A stretch of 63,974 bases of DNA from Hydrogenophaga sp. 2FB (GCF_005503365.1 NZ_SCML01000037.1:1-63974); one strand, 5' to 3'. Positions 35,924-45,140 are shown, numbered from the stretch's first letter. Numbers and translations are program-made. The notes: a model not told the origin generated them from the letters alone.

Positions 35924-36703
35924 ATGAAATTTCCCCTGACGGCCCTGACTGCGGCGGCCCTCATCACGGCAGCGCCCTGGGCTCTGGCCCAGAACGTGGC
36001 CATCGTCAACGGCAAGGCCGTGCCCACGGCACGGGTGGCGGTGCTGGAGCAGCAGATCGCTGCAACGGGCCGCCCGATAGACGACACCGTGCGCGCGCAG
36101 TTGAAGGAAGAAGTGGTGCTGCGCGAGATCTTCATCCAGGAAGCCGAGAAGCGCGGCGTCGCGGCCACCGAGGACTACAAGAACCAGATGGAACTGGCAC
36201 GCCAGACCATCATGATCCGTTCGCTGTTCACCGAGTACCAGAAAACCAACCCGGTGACCGACGCCGACATCCAGGCCGAGTACGACAAGTTCGTCGCGGC
36301 CAACAGCGGCAAGGAATACCGCGCCCGTCACATCCTGGTGGAAAAGGAAGACCAGGCCAAGGCCATCATCGCCAGCCTGAAGAAAGGCGGCAAGTTCGAA
36401 GACATCGCCAAGAAGCAGTCCAAGGACCCAGGCTCCGGCGCCAACGGTGGCGACCTCGACTGGGCAGCGGCTGGCAGCTACGTGCCCGAGTTCTCCGAAG
36501 CCATGGTCAAGCTGAAAAAGGGCGAGCTCACGCAGACACCGGTGAAGTCCCAGTTCGGCTTCCACGTCATCCGCCTGGACGACGAGCGCACCGCGGTGAT
36601 TCCCAAGCTGGAAGAACTCAAGCCGCAGATCGCGCAGCAGATGCAGCAGCAAAAGCTGGTGGAGTTCCAGAAGTCGCTGCGCGACAAGGCCAAGATCGAA
36701 TAA
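35924..36703 (+). CDS. periplasmic parvulin-type peptidylprolyl isomerase
   Basis: A 259-residue foldase. The signal peptide MKFPLTALTAAALITAAPWALA is cleaved probably before QNVAIVNGK. A SurA/PrsA-like N-terminal helical domain (25-120) is followed by a parvulin domain from YRARHILVEKEDQAKAII to FGFHVIRLDDER (about 127-220). It would assist folding of exported proteins. A GAGGAA site precedes ATG 35924. A strong terminator follows. Confidence 0.93.
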   Translation: MKFPLTALTAAALITAAPWALAQNVAIVNGKAVPTARVAVLEQQIAATGRPIDDTVRAQLKEEVVLREIFIQEAEKRGVAATEDYKNQMELARQTIMIRSLFTEYQKTNPVTDADIQAEYDKFVAANSGKEYRARHILVEKEDQAKAIIASLKKGGKFEDIAKKQSKDPGSGANGGDLDWAAAGSYVPEFSEAMVKLKKGELTQTPVKSQFGFHVIRLDDERTAVIPKLEELKPQIAQQMQQQKLVEFQKSLRDKAKIE

Positions 36704-36724
36704 TCCCGACCCCTTCTCGACACG

Positions 36725-36753
36725 AAAAAGCGCGGCCAGTCCGCGCTTTTTTT
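36725..36753. terminator. bidirectional intrinsic terminator
   Basis: AAAAAGCGCGG, loop CCAGT, CCGCGCTTTTTTT. The perfect 11-bp stem has an A tract on one side and a T tract on the other, so it can stop transcription from both ppiC (+) and the convergent DUF1624 gene (-). Confidence 0.93.
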
Positions 36754-36766
36754 ATGTCCGCCGAGC

Positions 36767-37513
36767 TCAGAAGACCTGCACGCCCAGCCAGATCAATCCC
36801 ATCATCACGGGCTGGTGCAGCAGGTAGTACAGCAGGCTCCACTGCCCCAGCGTGACCAGCCCGCGGCGCACACCCGTGGCCTGGGTATCGCTGGCACCCA
36901 GCCAGCGCGGTCGGTGCCGCAGCGCCCACTGGCCGGCGGCCATGCCCCACCACATCGCGGCCAGCCATGGCACCAGCGGCACATAGTCTTCGGTGATCGG
37001 CAGGCGGTTGATGAGGCCGAGCCAGTTGAGCGCGGTCATGTTGAGCACGTCCAGCGCGGGCCAGGCCGCCATGGCCCACGGCGGTGCAAACTTGAGCGCG
37101 ATCACGAGCGCACCCAGCCACCACAACCACGGCCCCCAGCCAGCGGTGAGCCGCACGATGATGAGCATCACCGCAATGCCGTGCAGCACGCCGAAATACA
37201 CAAAGCTGTTGGGAAAGACCAGCAGCGAGCTTGCGGTCACCAGCAACGCCGCGCCAGCCACCTGCAGCCAGCGCTTCCAGAAACGCGCCCAGCTCTGGCC
37301 GCGGTGCACCGCCACCGCTTGCGACAGGCCGGCGGTGAACAGGAACAGGCTGACGATGGCCACGCGCTGCCAGGTCCAGAACGGGTCCTGGTAGAAGTTC
37401 TCCCGGATCAGGCCGAAGAAATTCAGGTCGAAGCAGAAATGGAACGCGGTCATCCACAGCATGGCCGCTGCGCGCAGCAGGTCGATGCGGTCCAGGCGCG
37501 GCAGCTGTGCCAT
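36767..37513 (-). CDS. DUF1624 / heparan-alpha-glucosaminide N-acetyltransferase-like membrane protein
   Basis: A 248-residue integral membrane protein with about seven hydrophobic segments. RLDRIDLLRAAAMLWMTAFHFCFDLNFFGL at the N-terminus is the DUF1624 start, with a conserved His in the first membrane segment. FVYFGVLHGIAVMLIIVRL is a second family motif. Related eukaryotic proteins acetylate glucosamine across a membrane, but the bacterial role is not known. It follows the alpha/beta hydrolase by 3 bp. Confidence 0.88.
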   Translation of the reverse strand: MAQLPRLDRIDLLRAAAMLWMTAFHFCFDLNFFGLIRENFYQDPFWTWQRVAIVSLFLFTAGLSQAVAVHRGQSWARFWKRWLQVAGAALLVTASSLLVFPNSFVYFGVLHGIAVMLIIVRLTAGWGPWLWWLGALVIALKFAPPWAMAAWPALDVLNMTALNWLGLINRLPITEDYVPLVPWLAAMWWGMAAGQWALRHRPRWLGASDTQATGVRRGLVTLGQWSLLYYLLHQPVMMGLIWLGVQVF

Positions 37514-37516
37514 GTG

Positions 37517-38272
37517 TCAGGGCGTGGCAGCGCGGTGGATGCCGAGCAACATGTCCGCCAATTTGACGGGCTCGCTCACCATCGGATCGTGTCCGGTGGC
37601 GAGCTCCAGCACCTGCCAGCCCGGCTCGCTGCGCACGCGCTTGCGTGCCGGCGCGATGGTGGGCAGCGCGGGCGATGTGCAGTCGATGAAGGTGCGCGGC
37701 ACGGCCGCCACGCGCGCGCCATCGAAGTCCAGCGGCTGCTGGTACAGGCGGAACGGCTGCGGCGTCTGGCGGCGGTTGACCCAGTCGCGGTCGGCGCCTT
37801 CGAGGCCGAACACCGAGGCGTCGGGCGGCGGAAAGCTCAAGCCGCCGCTGGGCTTGGAGGCGTCGATGCGCGCTTGCCGCGTTTCCTCGGACTGGTGGCT
37901 GCTCCAGCTGTCGCCCGGGTACGGCAAGGCCGCGTCCAGGTAGACCAGGTGCGACAGCATGCCGGGGTGCTCGCGCTGCAGGCGATCGGCCACGCCGGTC
38001 ACCACCACGCCCGCGTAGCTGTGTCCCACCAGCACCACGCGCTTCAATTCTTCGGCTTCGATCAAGCCCATCACGTCCTGGATGTGCGTGTGCAGATCCA
38101 CCGCCGGGCTCAGCAGGTGGGCGCGCTCGCCCACGCCGGTGAGCGTGACCGCGTGCGTCTCGACGCCCGCGCCGCGCAGCAAAGGCAGCACACGGCGCCA
38201 ACACCATGCGCCGTGCCAGGCACCATGAACGAGTACAAACGCGGCCTTTGCGGCGTCGGGGCTTGGGGACAT
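37517..38272 (-). CDS. alpha/beta fold hydrolase (esterase/HNL-like)
   Basis: A 251-residue alpha/beta hydrolase. FVLVHGAWHGAWCWRRVLPLL (residues 12-32) holds the oxyanion HG motif, Ser85 is the nucleophile in LVGHSYAG, and the C-terminal His is in ATGHDPMVSEP. This is the salicylate esterase / hydroxynitrile lyase-like branch. ATG 38272 has an AGGAG site 7 bp upstream, better than the in-frame ATG at 38290. The substrate is unknown. Confidence 0.9.
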   Translation of the reverse strand: MSPSPDAAKAAFVLVHGAWHGAWCWRRVLPLLRGAGVETHAVTLTGVGERAHLLSPAVDLHTHIQDVMGLIEAEELKRVVLVGHSYAGVVVTGVADRLQREHPGMLSHLVYLDAALPYPGDSWSSHQSEETRQARIDASKPSGGLSFPPPDASVFGLEGADRDWVNRRQTPQPFRLYQQPLDFDGARVAAVPRTFIDCTSPALPTIAPARKRVRSEPGWQVLELATGHDPMVSEPVKLADMLLGIHRAATP

Positions 38273-38332
38273 GGTCACTCTCCTGAACAAACATCGGGCG
38301 GTTTCTCCGCTGATTCTGCACGCTCGGGACGA

Positions 38333-39232
38333 TCACCGGCCATACGACGACAGCGACTTTCTGACGACCACGATGAAGTCCTCGACCACCTTGGATCGTG
38401 GTTGATGCGCGGGCAGGATGAACGAGCACTCGAAAACGATCGCGGGTGCGAACGGACGGTAGACGATGCGCGGATCCGAGAAGTGCGCAGCGGTGAACGG
38501 ATCGATCACCGCAAGCCCCAGTCCACCACACACGAAATTGCAGGCCGAGTAAGCCAGCGTGGTTTCCACTGGCCGGCGGTACGGCACACCGGCCGCTTGC
38601 AGCGCCGCGTCGAGCTGGATGCGCAGCGGGTTGTTCGGCCCGAGCGAAATGATGGCCTCGCCCTCCAGATCGGCCACCTTCACTTCATCCTGCCTGGCAA
38701 GCCGGTGATCGCGAGGCAATGCGCAAACCGCAGGTGTGCTGCGCAGGCGGTGAACCTCCACACCCGGATGGTCGGCGTTGATCTGGTGAACGAATCCCAC
38801 ATCGATCTGATTGGCCATCGCCAGCTCGATGACGCCCAAGGAGTTGCGCACATCGAGCGACACGCTGACGTCGGGCCGCGCCGCGGAAAACTGGTTCACG
38901 CAATCGCACAGCAGATTCAGCGAGAGTGTGGTCATCGAGGCTATTCGCAGCGTGCCGATGCGCGCGGTTCGCAGGTCCAGCGCCACCCGTTCGATCTGCT
39001 CGATGCCGCGGTAGAACAGATCGACCTCGCGGAACAGCCTCTGCGCCTCGGCTCCAGGGATCAGGCGGTTGCCTTCACGTTTGAACAGGCGAATGCCCAG
39101 CGACGCCTCCAGGTCCTTGATCAGTCGGCTCACGGCGGGCTGGCTCACCTGCAGGCGCTCGGCGGCCATCGTCATGCTGCCGGTGAGCATGACCTTGCGA
39201 AACGCATCCAGCTGTCTTGGTTGGAGTTCCAT
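38333..39232 (-). CDS. LysR-family transcriptional regulator
   Basis: A 299-residue LysR regulator: winged helix at 1-60 (LDAFRKVMLTGSMTMAAERLQVSQPAVSRLIKDLE), then an effector-binding domain of the nitrogen/amino-acid metabolite type. ATG 39232 gives the normal length. An in-frame ATG at 39262 would place the start inside the palindrome at 39255-39271 and is less likely. It is divergent from the argininosuccinate-lyase-like gene and probably activates it in response to the substrate. Confidence 0.9.
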   Translation of the reverse strand: MELQPRQLDAFRKVMLTGSMTMAAERLQVSQPAVSRLIKDLEASLGIRLFKREGNRLIPGAEAQRLFREVDLFYRGIEQIERVALDLRTARIGTLRIASMTTLSLNLLCDCVNQFSAARPDVSVSLDVRNSLGVIELAMANQIDVGFVHQINADHPGVEVHRLRSTPAVCALPRDHRLARQDEVKVADLEGEAIISLGPNNPLRIQLDAALQAAGVPYRRPVETTLAYSACNFVCGGLGLAVIDPFTAAHFSDPRIVYRPFAPAIVFECSFILPAHQPRSKVVEDFIVVVRKSLSSYGR

Positions 39233-39254
39233 GGAGGGAAAAGGCAGCGTTAAA

Positions 39255-39271
39255 CATAACATTTCATTATG
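39255..39271. promoter_or_regulatory. LysR-type operator (T-N11-A palindrome)
   Basis: CATAA-N7-TTATG, a perfect inverted repeat containing the T-N11-A LysR consensus. It stands 23 bp upstream of the LysR start and 94 bp before the divergent lyase ATG, the classic position of a LysR activation/repression site. Confidence 0.7.
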
Positions 39272-39364
39272 CGCGTCCAACTTCTTGTGGAGTTGTATTG
39301 GGAGAAGGCCTGTTTCATCATTCCGCCATCGCCATCAACACGGGTGCTCAAGTCCCCAACCGCC

Positions 39365-40870
39365 ATGTCCCATGAAGAAATCCTGCTCAGCGATGCGCGC
39401 CTGACATCACCGGCGGCGGCGCGTCAGCTGCAATACAGCGAAATGCCCCGGCTGCAAGGCGAGAAAAAGAAATTCAACGAGTTTCTCGCCGTGGATGTCG
39501 CCCACACCGTCATGCTCGTGGAGCAGAACATCATCAAGCCGGACGTGGGTCGGGCCATCCTGCAGCAGCTGCAGATCATCCGCGACATGGAGCCCGAAGA
39601 CTTCCCGATCGATGCGCGCAAGGGAAGTTTCCTGCTGCAGATCGAGTCCCGTCTTTTCTCGACCATTGGCGAGGACATCGGCGGTCAGATGCACACGGGC
39701 CGCAGCCGCATCGACCAGGGCGCGACCGTGAGACGCCTTTACCAGCGCAATCGCATGCTCGACGTGATGGAGCGGCTCAACACCTTCCAGATCGCCGTGG
39801 CGGAGAGCGCTCGCACACATGCCCGCACCATGATGCCGGGATACACCCACATGCAGCAGGCGCAGCCCTGGGTCTTTGGCCACTATCTGCTGAGCTTCAG
39901 TTCGCGGCTGCACGACAGCTTTGAGCGCCTGACCCAGGCCTTCAACCGTGTGAACCGCAATCCCCTGGGCACCGTGGGTCTGGTGGGAACGTCGTGGAAC
40001 CTGAACCGCCTGCGCACAACGCACCTGCTCGGATTCGATGGCCTGGTGGAAAACGCCAAGCTGGGCCGCGAGGCGTTTTACGCGGTCGACGCCCTCAGCG
40101 CGCTGTCGTTCGTGATGGCGGACCTGAACGATCTGGCCACCGATCTGCATGTCTGGTCGACGGCCGAATTTGGACTGGTCGAGTGCGATGACAGCTACTG
40201 CGGCACCAGCAGCATCTTCCCGCAGAAAAAGAACCCCACCGCGCTCGAAACCATCCGGCGCTCGGCCGGACCCTCCGTCGCGTGGGTGGCCACCGCGTTG
40301 GCCACGTTCCGGGGTGAAGGCACGGGCGACCAGGCCATGCGCGAAGCCCCCGTTCTGGACGATGCGCTGAACACCGTGGAAGGGATGCTGGACCTGTTCA
40401 CCGGCGTGATGGAAACCCTCATCGTTCATGAAACCCGCATGGCCGACGCGCTGAGAAACAGCTGGGCCACCTCGAGCAACCTGGCGGACGTGATCGTTCG
40501 CGAACGTGGCCTTTCTTTCCGGCAGGTTCATCACATCGTGGCCCGCGTCGTGCGCAACAGCCTGGCGGCGTCGATGGCGCCGCACGAACTGACCGGCTCG
40601 ATGGTCGATGAGGCCGCGCTGGAAACCGTGGGCAAGGCACTGGGTTTGTCAGACAACCTGGTGCAAGCGGCCCTGGACCCCCGCCAGTTCGTCGACACGC
40701 GCATCACCGATGGAAGCATTGGCCCGCGGCAGGTCGAGCGCCTTCTGGCACATGCCCAGGCGGAGCGAATGGCCGACCGGCGCTGGCTGGAAGAGAAGCG
40801 TGCAGCACTGCGGGCGGCGCAATCGGAACTGGATGGCGCTGTCGCGCAGATCGTCAACAAACCCCACTGA
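39365..40870 (+). CDS. argininosuccinate lyase-like enzyme (probably a catabolic lyase)
   Basis: A 501-residue member of the aspartase/fumarase superfamily in the argininosuccinate lyase branch. GTSSIFPQKKNPTALE (280-295) is the superfamily signature with the catalytic Ser loop, and the His in PGYTHMQQAQP (His162) is the conserved acid/base-side residue. The substrate loop reads MHTGRSRIDQGAT where ArgH has HTGRSRNDQVAT, so two substrate-contact positions differ. A LysR regulator and a Bug solute-binding protein flank it rather than arg genes. It probably cleaves another N-substituted aspartate to an amine and fumarate. The start lacks a clear ribosome site; ATG 39269 is an alternative. Confidence 0.85.
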   Translation: MSHEEILLSDARLTSPAAARQLQYSEMPRLQGEKKKFNEFLAVDVAHTVMLVEQNIIKPDVGRAILQQLQIIRDMEPEDFPIDARKGSFLLQIESRLFSTIGEDIGGQMHTGRSRIDQGATVRRLYQRNRMLDVMERLNTFQIAVAESARTHARTMMPGYTHMQQAQPWVFGHYLLSFSSRLHDSFERLTQAFNRVNRNPLGTVGLVGTSWNLNRLRTTHLLGFDGLVENAKLGREAFYAVDALSALSFVMADLNDLATDLHVWSTAEFGLVECDDSYCGTSSIFPQKKNPTALETIRRSAGPSVAWVATALATFRGEGTGDQAMREAPVLDDALNTVEGMLDLFTGVMETLIVHETRMADALRNSWATSSNLADVIVRERGLSFRQVHHIVARVVRNSLAASMAPHELTGSMVDEAALETVGKALGLSDNLVQAALDPRQFVDTRITDGSIGPRQVERLLAHAQAERMADRRWLEEKRAALRAAQSELDGAVAQIVNKPH

Positions 40871-40887
40871 CAGAGAGAGACATTCCC

Positions 40888-41847
40888 ATGTACAAGCTCA
40901 CCACCCTCCTCGCCTGCACGCTTGGCGTCTCCATGAGTGCCGTCGCGCAAACCTACCCCGCAAAGCCCATCACACTGGTCGTTCCGTTCGCGGCTGGCGG
41001 CACGGTGAACCTGATGGCCCGACTGATCGGACAGCGCCTGTCCGACGAGCTTCACCAACCGGTGGTCGTGGACAACAAGGCGGGAGCAGGAGGCACCATC
41101 GGCGCGGCGTTTGTCGCCAAGGCGCCCGCCGACGGCTATACGCTGCTGCTGTCCTCCATGGGGCAAGTGGTGCAGCCGCTGCTCTACAAGAAGCTGCCCT
41201 ACGACGGTGCCAAGGCCTTCGTTTCCGTCGCGACCTTTGCCGCTGTGCCCAATGTGCTCGCGGTGTCCAACAGCACACCGGTCAAAACCGTCGCGGAACT
41301 CGTCAGCTACGCCAAGGCCCACCCGGGCAAAGTCAACATGGGCTCGGCGGGCGTGGGCTCCATGAACCACCTGTTGGGCGAAATGTTCGTCAACGGCGCC
41401 AAGGTGAATTTCACGCACGTGCCCTACAAGGGTGCCGCGCCGGCGACCACCGACCTGCAGGCGGGACAGATCGACGTGCTCTTCGCCAACCTGCCCAATG
41501 TGTTGCCATTCGCCCAGGCCGGCAAGGTGCGTCTGCTGGGCATCGCCGCCCACAAGCGCAGTCCCGAGATCCCCGATGTGCCGACATTTGCCGAAGGTGG
41601 CGTGAAGGACGTTGTGTTCGAGTCCTGGTACGGCATCATGGCGCCGGCCGCCACACCCGCACCTATCGTGAAGACTTTGCAGGACGCCGTGCTGAAGATC
41701 TCACGCGACAAGGCCTTCGGGGCGCAACTGGCAGAACAAGGAGCCCAACCCTTCCCCGGCACGTCGGCAGAGGCCGCCAAACTGATGGACACCGAATCCA
41801 GGCGCTGGGTGGAGATCTTGCGCCACACCAACATTCAGATGGACTGA
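40888..41847 (+). CDS. Bug-family tripartite tricarboxylate transporter substrate-binding protein
   Basis: A 319-residue periplasmic protein. The signal peptide MYKLTTLLACTLGVSMSAVA is cleaved before QTYPAKPI. The Bug start YPAKPITLVVPFAAGGTVNLMARLIG and the ligand-loop region NMGSAGVGSMNHLLGEMF are typical, as is HVPYKGAAPATTDLQAGQIDVLFAN. Bug proteins bind dicarboxylates, amino acids or aromatic acids. No TctA/TctB membrane genes are nearby, so it must use a distant transporter. It follows the lyase by 17 bp with an AGAGAGA site, so it probably captures the lyase substrate. Confidence 0.92.
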   Translation: MYKLTTLLACTLGVSMSAVAQTYPAKPITLVVPFAAGGTVNLMARLIGQRLSDELHQPVVVDNKAGAGGTIGAAFVAKAPADGYTLLLSSMGQVVQPLLYKKLPYDGAKAFVSVATFAAVPNVLAVSNSTPVKTVAELVSYAKAHPGKVNMGSAGVGSMNHLLGEMFVNGAKVNFTHVPYKGAAPATTDLQAGQIDVLFANLPNVLPFAQAGKVRLLGIAAHKRSPEIPDVPTFAEGGVKDVVFESWYGIMAPAATPAPIVKTLQDAVLKISRDKAFGAQLAEQGAQPFPGTSAEAAKLMDTESRRWVEILRHTNIQMD

Positions 41848-41858
41848 ACACACATGCG

Positions 41859-43652
41859 TCAACGGCGCGCGACCAGCTCGAACACGTCGCGCTCGCTCTC
41901 GGTGCCCGACGCACTCAGGATGCGCCGCTGCATCTTCACATAGCGCTTGGTGTCGGCCGCGTACCAGATCAGGTAGTGGATGCGCACCGGTTCGATGGCG
42001 GCCTGCGTCGGCCCACCCGTGGCGTGGCGGCTGCTCCACACCTCGACCTTGTGCGCCTGGAAACTGCCGGCCGGCACGGTCACGGTCTCCTGGCCGATCC
42101 GCTTGGCCTCCGAGTACCACTGGCCCCAGTTCGGTTCGATGTCCGGTGTGGCGAAACCGCGCATGGTCTCCATGCGGCCCATGTCGATGAAGGCCGCCAG
42201 GTAAGGGCTGAATTCGTTGCCGATGCCGGGCCAGCTCATGAACATGGGCCGTGAACCGGTCGAGCGGCGCGTGTCGTTGGCCAGGCCTTCGGCGCGCAAT
42301 GCATCCGTGACCACGCCGTTGGCCACCGACTGCACCGCGATGACGATGCTGCGTTTCGGGCTGGTCGGCCATTTGCCGCTGGTGCGGTAGGTCCAGCTCT
42401 CACCCACGCGCGGCGCGCCGGTGCTGGCCTCGGCAGCCGGTCGCACGGGCTCGGGCGCGGGCCGCGCGGCTTCGGGCGAAGGCGTCGCGGCAGGCGCGGC
42501 AGGCGGGGCCACGGCGACCGGCCGCGGCGACACCGAGATCGATTTGCGCACCGTATCCACCGCGTTGCGCGCCGTGAGGGTGAAGGTGGTTTTTTCCGTA
42601 ACGGCCACGGTCACGCAGTCCCGCACCAGCCGCTTCAACTCGCCCGGCTTGGGCGACAGCGTGAGGCTCTCGGCGTGGTTGACCAGGTAACACAGCCGCG
42701 CGCCGATCGGGTCGGGCTGCGCCTGGAACACGGGGATCGTGGGCTTGGGTGCGGGTGCAGGTTCGGGCGCGGGTGCAGCGGCTGGTGGTGCCTCAACCGC
42801 CGCGGCCGGCGGCGGCGGCACCCGGGCTGCCACGGCCGCCGCCGGGCGCGTGACGGTGGCGGGTGCGGCGGGCACCACAGGAGGTGTCGCCGCCGCGATC
42901 ACCGTGGCCGGTGGCGAAGGGGCCACGGGTCCGGCCGCGCCACGGCCGTCGGGAGGCTTCTGCGCAGTCAACAAGGTCCCGGTGGTGGCCTGCGTCGAAT
43001 CCTCCTGGTCGCGGTCGCCCCCCAGCCAGGCCCAGCCTCCCGCCACCCCGAGCAGCAGTACCGCCGCCGCGCCACCGACCAGGCGCCAGGAGCGCGTCAC
43101 GGGGAGCGCCGTCTCTCTCTCGTCCTTCGGTTTGGCTTCCTGCGCGGCGGTGTCCACCAGCGGCTGTGGCATGGACTCGCGGGGCAAGGCCTGGGGCAGC
43201 ATGCCTTCGAGCGCACGGATCAGCTCGGCGGTGGTGGCTTCCCATTGCTTGTGGCTGATCTCGATGGCCTGTCGGCGCGCCAGCGGCTTGAGGTCTTTGG
43301 GCAGCTCTTCGGCGCGCGGCATGAGCGCGCCGCCCACCAGCACGGGCACCACGCGAATGCCGCGTTTGAGCGCGGTGACGGTCTCCAGGCGGATGAAGTC
43401 GTGCGGGTCGTCGAGCCGACGTCGGCCCGCGGTGTCCTGGGTGGAGAGCCACTCGTCGCCGATGATGACGATGAGCACGTGGCAGGAGCTCACCGCCTCT
43501 TCGATGGCGGTGACGAAATCGGCGCCGAGCTCGATGCCCTCGACGTCCATGAACACGCGTTCGGCGCCGAAGCGGAGTGTCAGTCGGTCGTACAGGCGAC
43601 CGGCGTAGCCTGCCGAGTCGTCGCGCCGGTAGCTGATGAAGATGCCTTCCAT
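41859..43652 (-). CDS. TIR-domain protein with transmembrane helix and Ig-like C-terminal part
   Basis: A 597-residue modular protein. Residues 2-140 form a TIR domain: FISYRRDD, then FMDVEGIELGADF, LIVIIGDEWL and FIRLETVTALKRGIRVVPVLV, with Glu90 at the usual NADase catalytic position. A membrane helix lies at about 190-211. Residues 215-305 are a Pro/Ala-rich linker, 307-376 an Ig/PKD-like beta domain (two Cys, TTFTLTARNAVDTVRKSISV), 377-413 a second linker, and 415-597 an unassigned domain (GESWTYRTSGKW...). The topology suggests cytoplasmic TIR and external sensor. No recognised defence partner is adjacent, so the function is unknown. Confidence 0.85.
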   Translation of the reverse strand: MEGIFISYRRDDSAGYAGRLYDRLTLRFGAERVFMDVEGIELGADFVTAIEEAVSSCHVLIVIIGDEWLSTQDTAGRRRLDDPHDFIRLETVTALKRGIRVVPVLVGGALMPRAEELPKDLKPLARRQAIEISHKQWEATTAELIRALEGMLPQALPRESMPQPLVDTAAQEAKPKDERETALPVTRSWRLVGGAAAVLLLGVAGGWAWLGGDRDQEDSTQATTGTLLTAQKPPDGRGAAGPVAPSPPATVIAAATPPVVPAAPATVTRPAAAVAARVPPPPAAAVEAPPAAAPAPEPAPAPKPTIPVFQAQPDPIGARLCYLVNHAESLTLSPKPGELKRLVRDCVTVAVTEKTTFTLTARNAVDTVRKSISVSPRPVAVAPPAAPAATPSPEAARPAPEPVRPAAEASTGAPRVGESWTYRTSGKWPTSPKRSIVIAVQSVANGVVTDALRAEGLANDTRRSTGSRPMFMSWPGIGNEFSPYLAAFIDMGRMETMRGFATPDIEPNWGQWYSEAKRIGQETVTVPAGSFQAHKVEVWSSRHATGGPTQAAIEPVRIHYLIWYAADTKRYVKMQRRILSASGTESERDVFELVARR

Positions 43653-43797
43653 ACCGCCCTCACCCCCTTCATGCCACGCCCATGGGGTGCGGGTTCGAGG
43701 CGTCCGGGGGCGCCGCAGACCGCGCGGGGTGGCCGGGCCATTCTAGGCGCGAGCCCCTGCGGATGCCATACCCGGATGGGGGAAAGCAGCGGCCCGC

Positions 43798-44772
43798 TCA
43801 GGCGGGCTTGGGCCCACCGCCGCGCAGGCGTTTGAAAAGGCTGATCACCAACAGCACGGTGCCGCCGGCCGCCAGGCCCGCCAGGCCGCCCGCCAGACTC
43901 GCGGTCAGAGAGCCGATCCAGCCCAGCGTGGCCGCAAATTCCTCGATGCCGTGGCCCAGTGCCGGAATGCCGTGCACCAGGATGCCCCCTCCCACCAGGA
44001 ACATCGCCGCCGTGCCCAGCACCGAGAGGGTTTTCATGAGCCAGGGGGCCGTCGCGAGAATGCCGCGACCCAGCGCCTGCTTCCACGCCGACGCCTTTTG
44101 ATTGAGATACAGGCCCAGGTCGTCCAGTTTGACGATGCCCGCCACCAGGCCATAGACCCCCAGGGTCATGATCAGCGAGATGCCCACCAGCACCGCCACG
44201 CGCATGCCCATGCTGGCGGCGGCCACGGTGCCGAGCGTGATGACGATGATTTCGGCGGAGAGGATGAAATCGGTGCGCACGGCGCCCTTGATCTTGTCCT
44301 TCTCCAGGGCCACCAGGTCGACGTTCTCATTGGCCAGGGCTTCGACCAGTTGTTCGCGGTGCGCCTGGTCTTCAGCCTTGTGCGGCCCGAAGGCATGCCA
44401 CAGCTTTTCCGCCCCTTCGAAGCACAGGAACAGGCCGCCCAACATGAGCAGCGGCGTGATCGCCCAGGGCGCGAACGCACTGATGAGCAAGGCCGTGGGC
44501 ACCAGGATCGCCTTGTTGATGAACGAGCCCTTGGCCACGGCCCACACCACAGGCAACTCGCGATCGGCCTTCACACCCGTGACCTGCTGCGCGTTGAGCG
44601 CGAGGTCATCGCCCAGCACGCCCGCCGTTTTTTTGGTGGCCAGCTTGGTCAAGACGGCGACGTCATCGGCCACGGCGGCGCTTTTTCGCGCGGCCACCTT
44701 GGTCATCAACGCGACGTCATCGAGGATGGTGGCGATGTCGTCGATCAGCGCGAGCAGACTGGTTCCGGCCAT
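43798..44772 (-). CDS. yedI: DUF808 family membrane protein, YedI-like
   Basis: A 324-residue inner-membrane protein. The family start [40 protein letters not shown] (seen in segments) and [33 protein letters not shown] mark DUF808. At least six hydrophobic segments follow, the last near the C-terminus ([21 protein letters not shown]). No function is established for YedI. The 145-bp gap upstream towards the TIR gene shows nothing clear. Confidence 0.9.
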   Translation of the reverse strand: MAGTSLLALIDDIATILDDVALMTKVAARKSAAVADDVAVLTKLATKKTAGVLGDDLALNAQQVTGVKADRELPVVWAVAKGSFINKAILVPTALLISAFAPWAITPLLMLGGLFLCFEGAEKLWHAFGPHKAEDQAHREQLVEALANENVDLVALEKDKIKGAVRTDFILSAEIIVITLGTVAAASMGMRVAVLVGISLIMTLGVYGLVAGIVKLDDLGLYLNQKASAWKQALGRGILATAPWLMKTLSVLGTAAMFLVGGGILVHGIPALGHGIEEFAATLGWIGSLTASLAGGLAGLAAGGTVLLVISLFKRLRGGGPKPA

Positions 44773-44843
44773 GGTGCGTGTTCTCTCGGGTTGGGAGGGT
44801 TGTTGGCCGCCACTCTAACGCCTGCCGCCGAGCGCGAAGGCCT

Positions 44844-45116
44844 TCACCGGCCCTTGCCGGCCTTCTCGCGCTTGCGCCAATACGTGAAGGCGTCCTCGTG
44901 CACCTCGATGTCGAGTTCCGACACGCGCATTTGCAGGCGCTCCTGCACTTCGGCCACCGCTTGGTTGTAGACCACCGGGCCGATCTCTTCGAGGAAGAAG
45001 CCCAGCAGGCCACCGGCGGCGATGTTGCCGATGCGCTCGTCCATGTTCGCGTCGAAGTAACGCTGGATCGAGGCGATCGCCTGGTCGCGCGCGTCCTTGG
45101 GAATCTCGATGGCCAT
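44844..45116 (-). CDS. DUF2164 family protein
   Basis: A 90-residue soluble protein. IEIPKDARDQAIASIQRYFDANMDERIGNIAAGGLLGFFLEEIGPVVYNQAV is the DUF2164 pattern (read in pieces), ending in a basic tail. Function unknown. It is 24 bp downstream of purL and may be co-transcribed with it. A GC-rich inverted repeat (GAAGGCC / GGCCTTC) spans its stop codon and could aid termination. Confidence 0.9.
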   Translation of the reverse strand: MAIEIPKDARDQAIASIQRYFDANMDERIGNIAAGGLLGFFLEEIGPVVYNQAVAEVQERLQMRVSELDIEVHEDAFTYWRKREKAGKGR

Positions 45117-45140
45117 GCGGTGGTCTCCTGGCTTGTGCGA

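Noticed and set aside
42713..42860. Possible tandem DNA repeat (GGTGCGGGTGCAGG-like)
   Set aside because: It encodes the Pro/Ala-rich linker of the TIR protein, so biased coding explains it.
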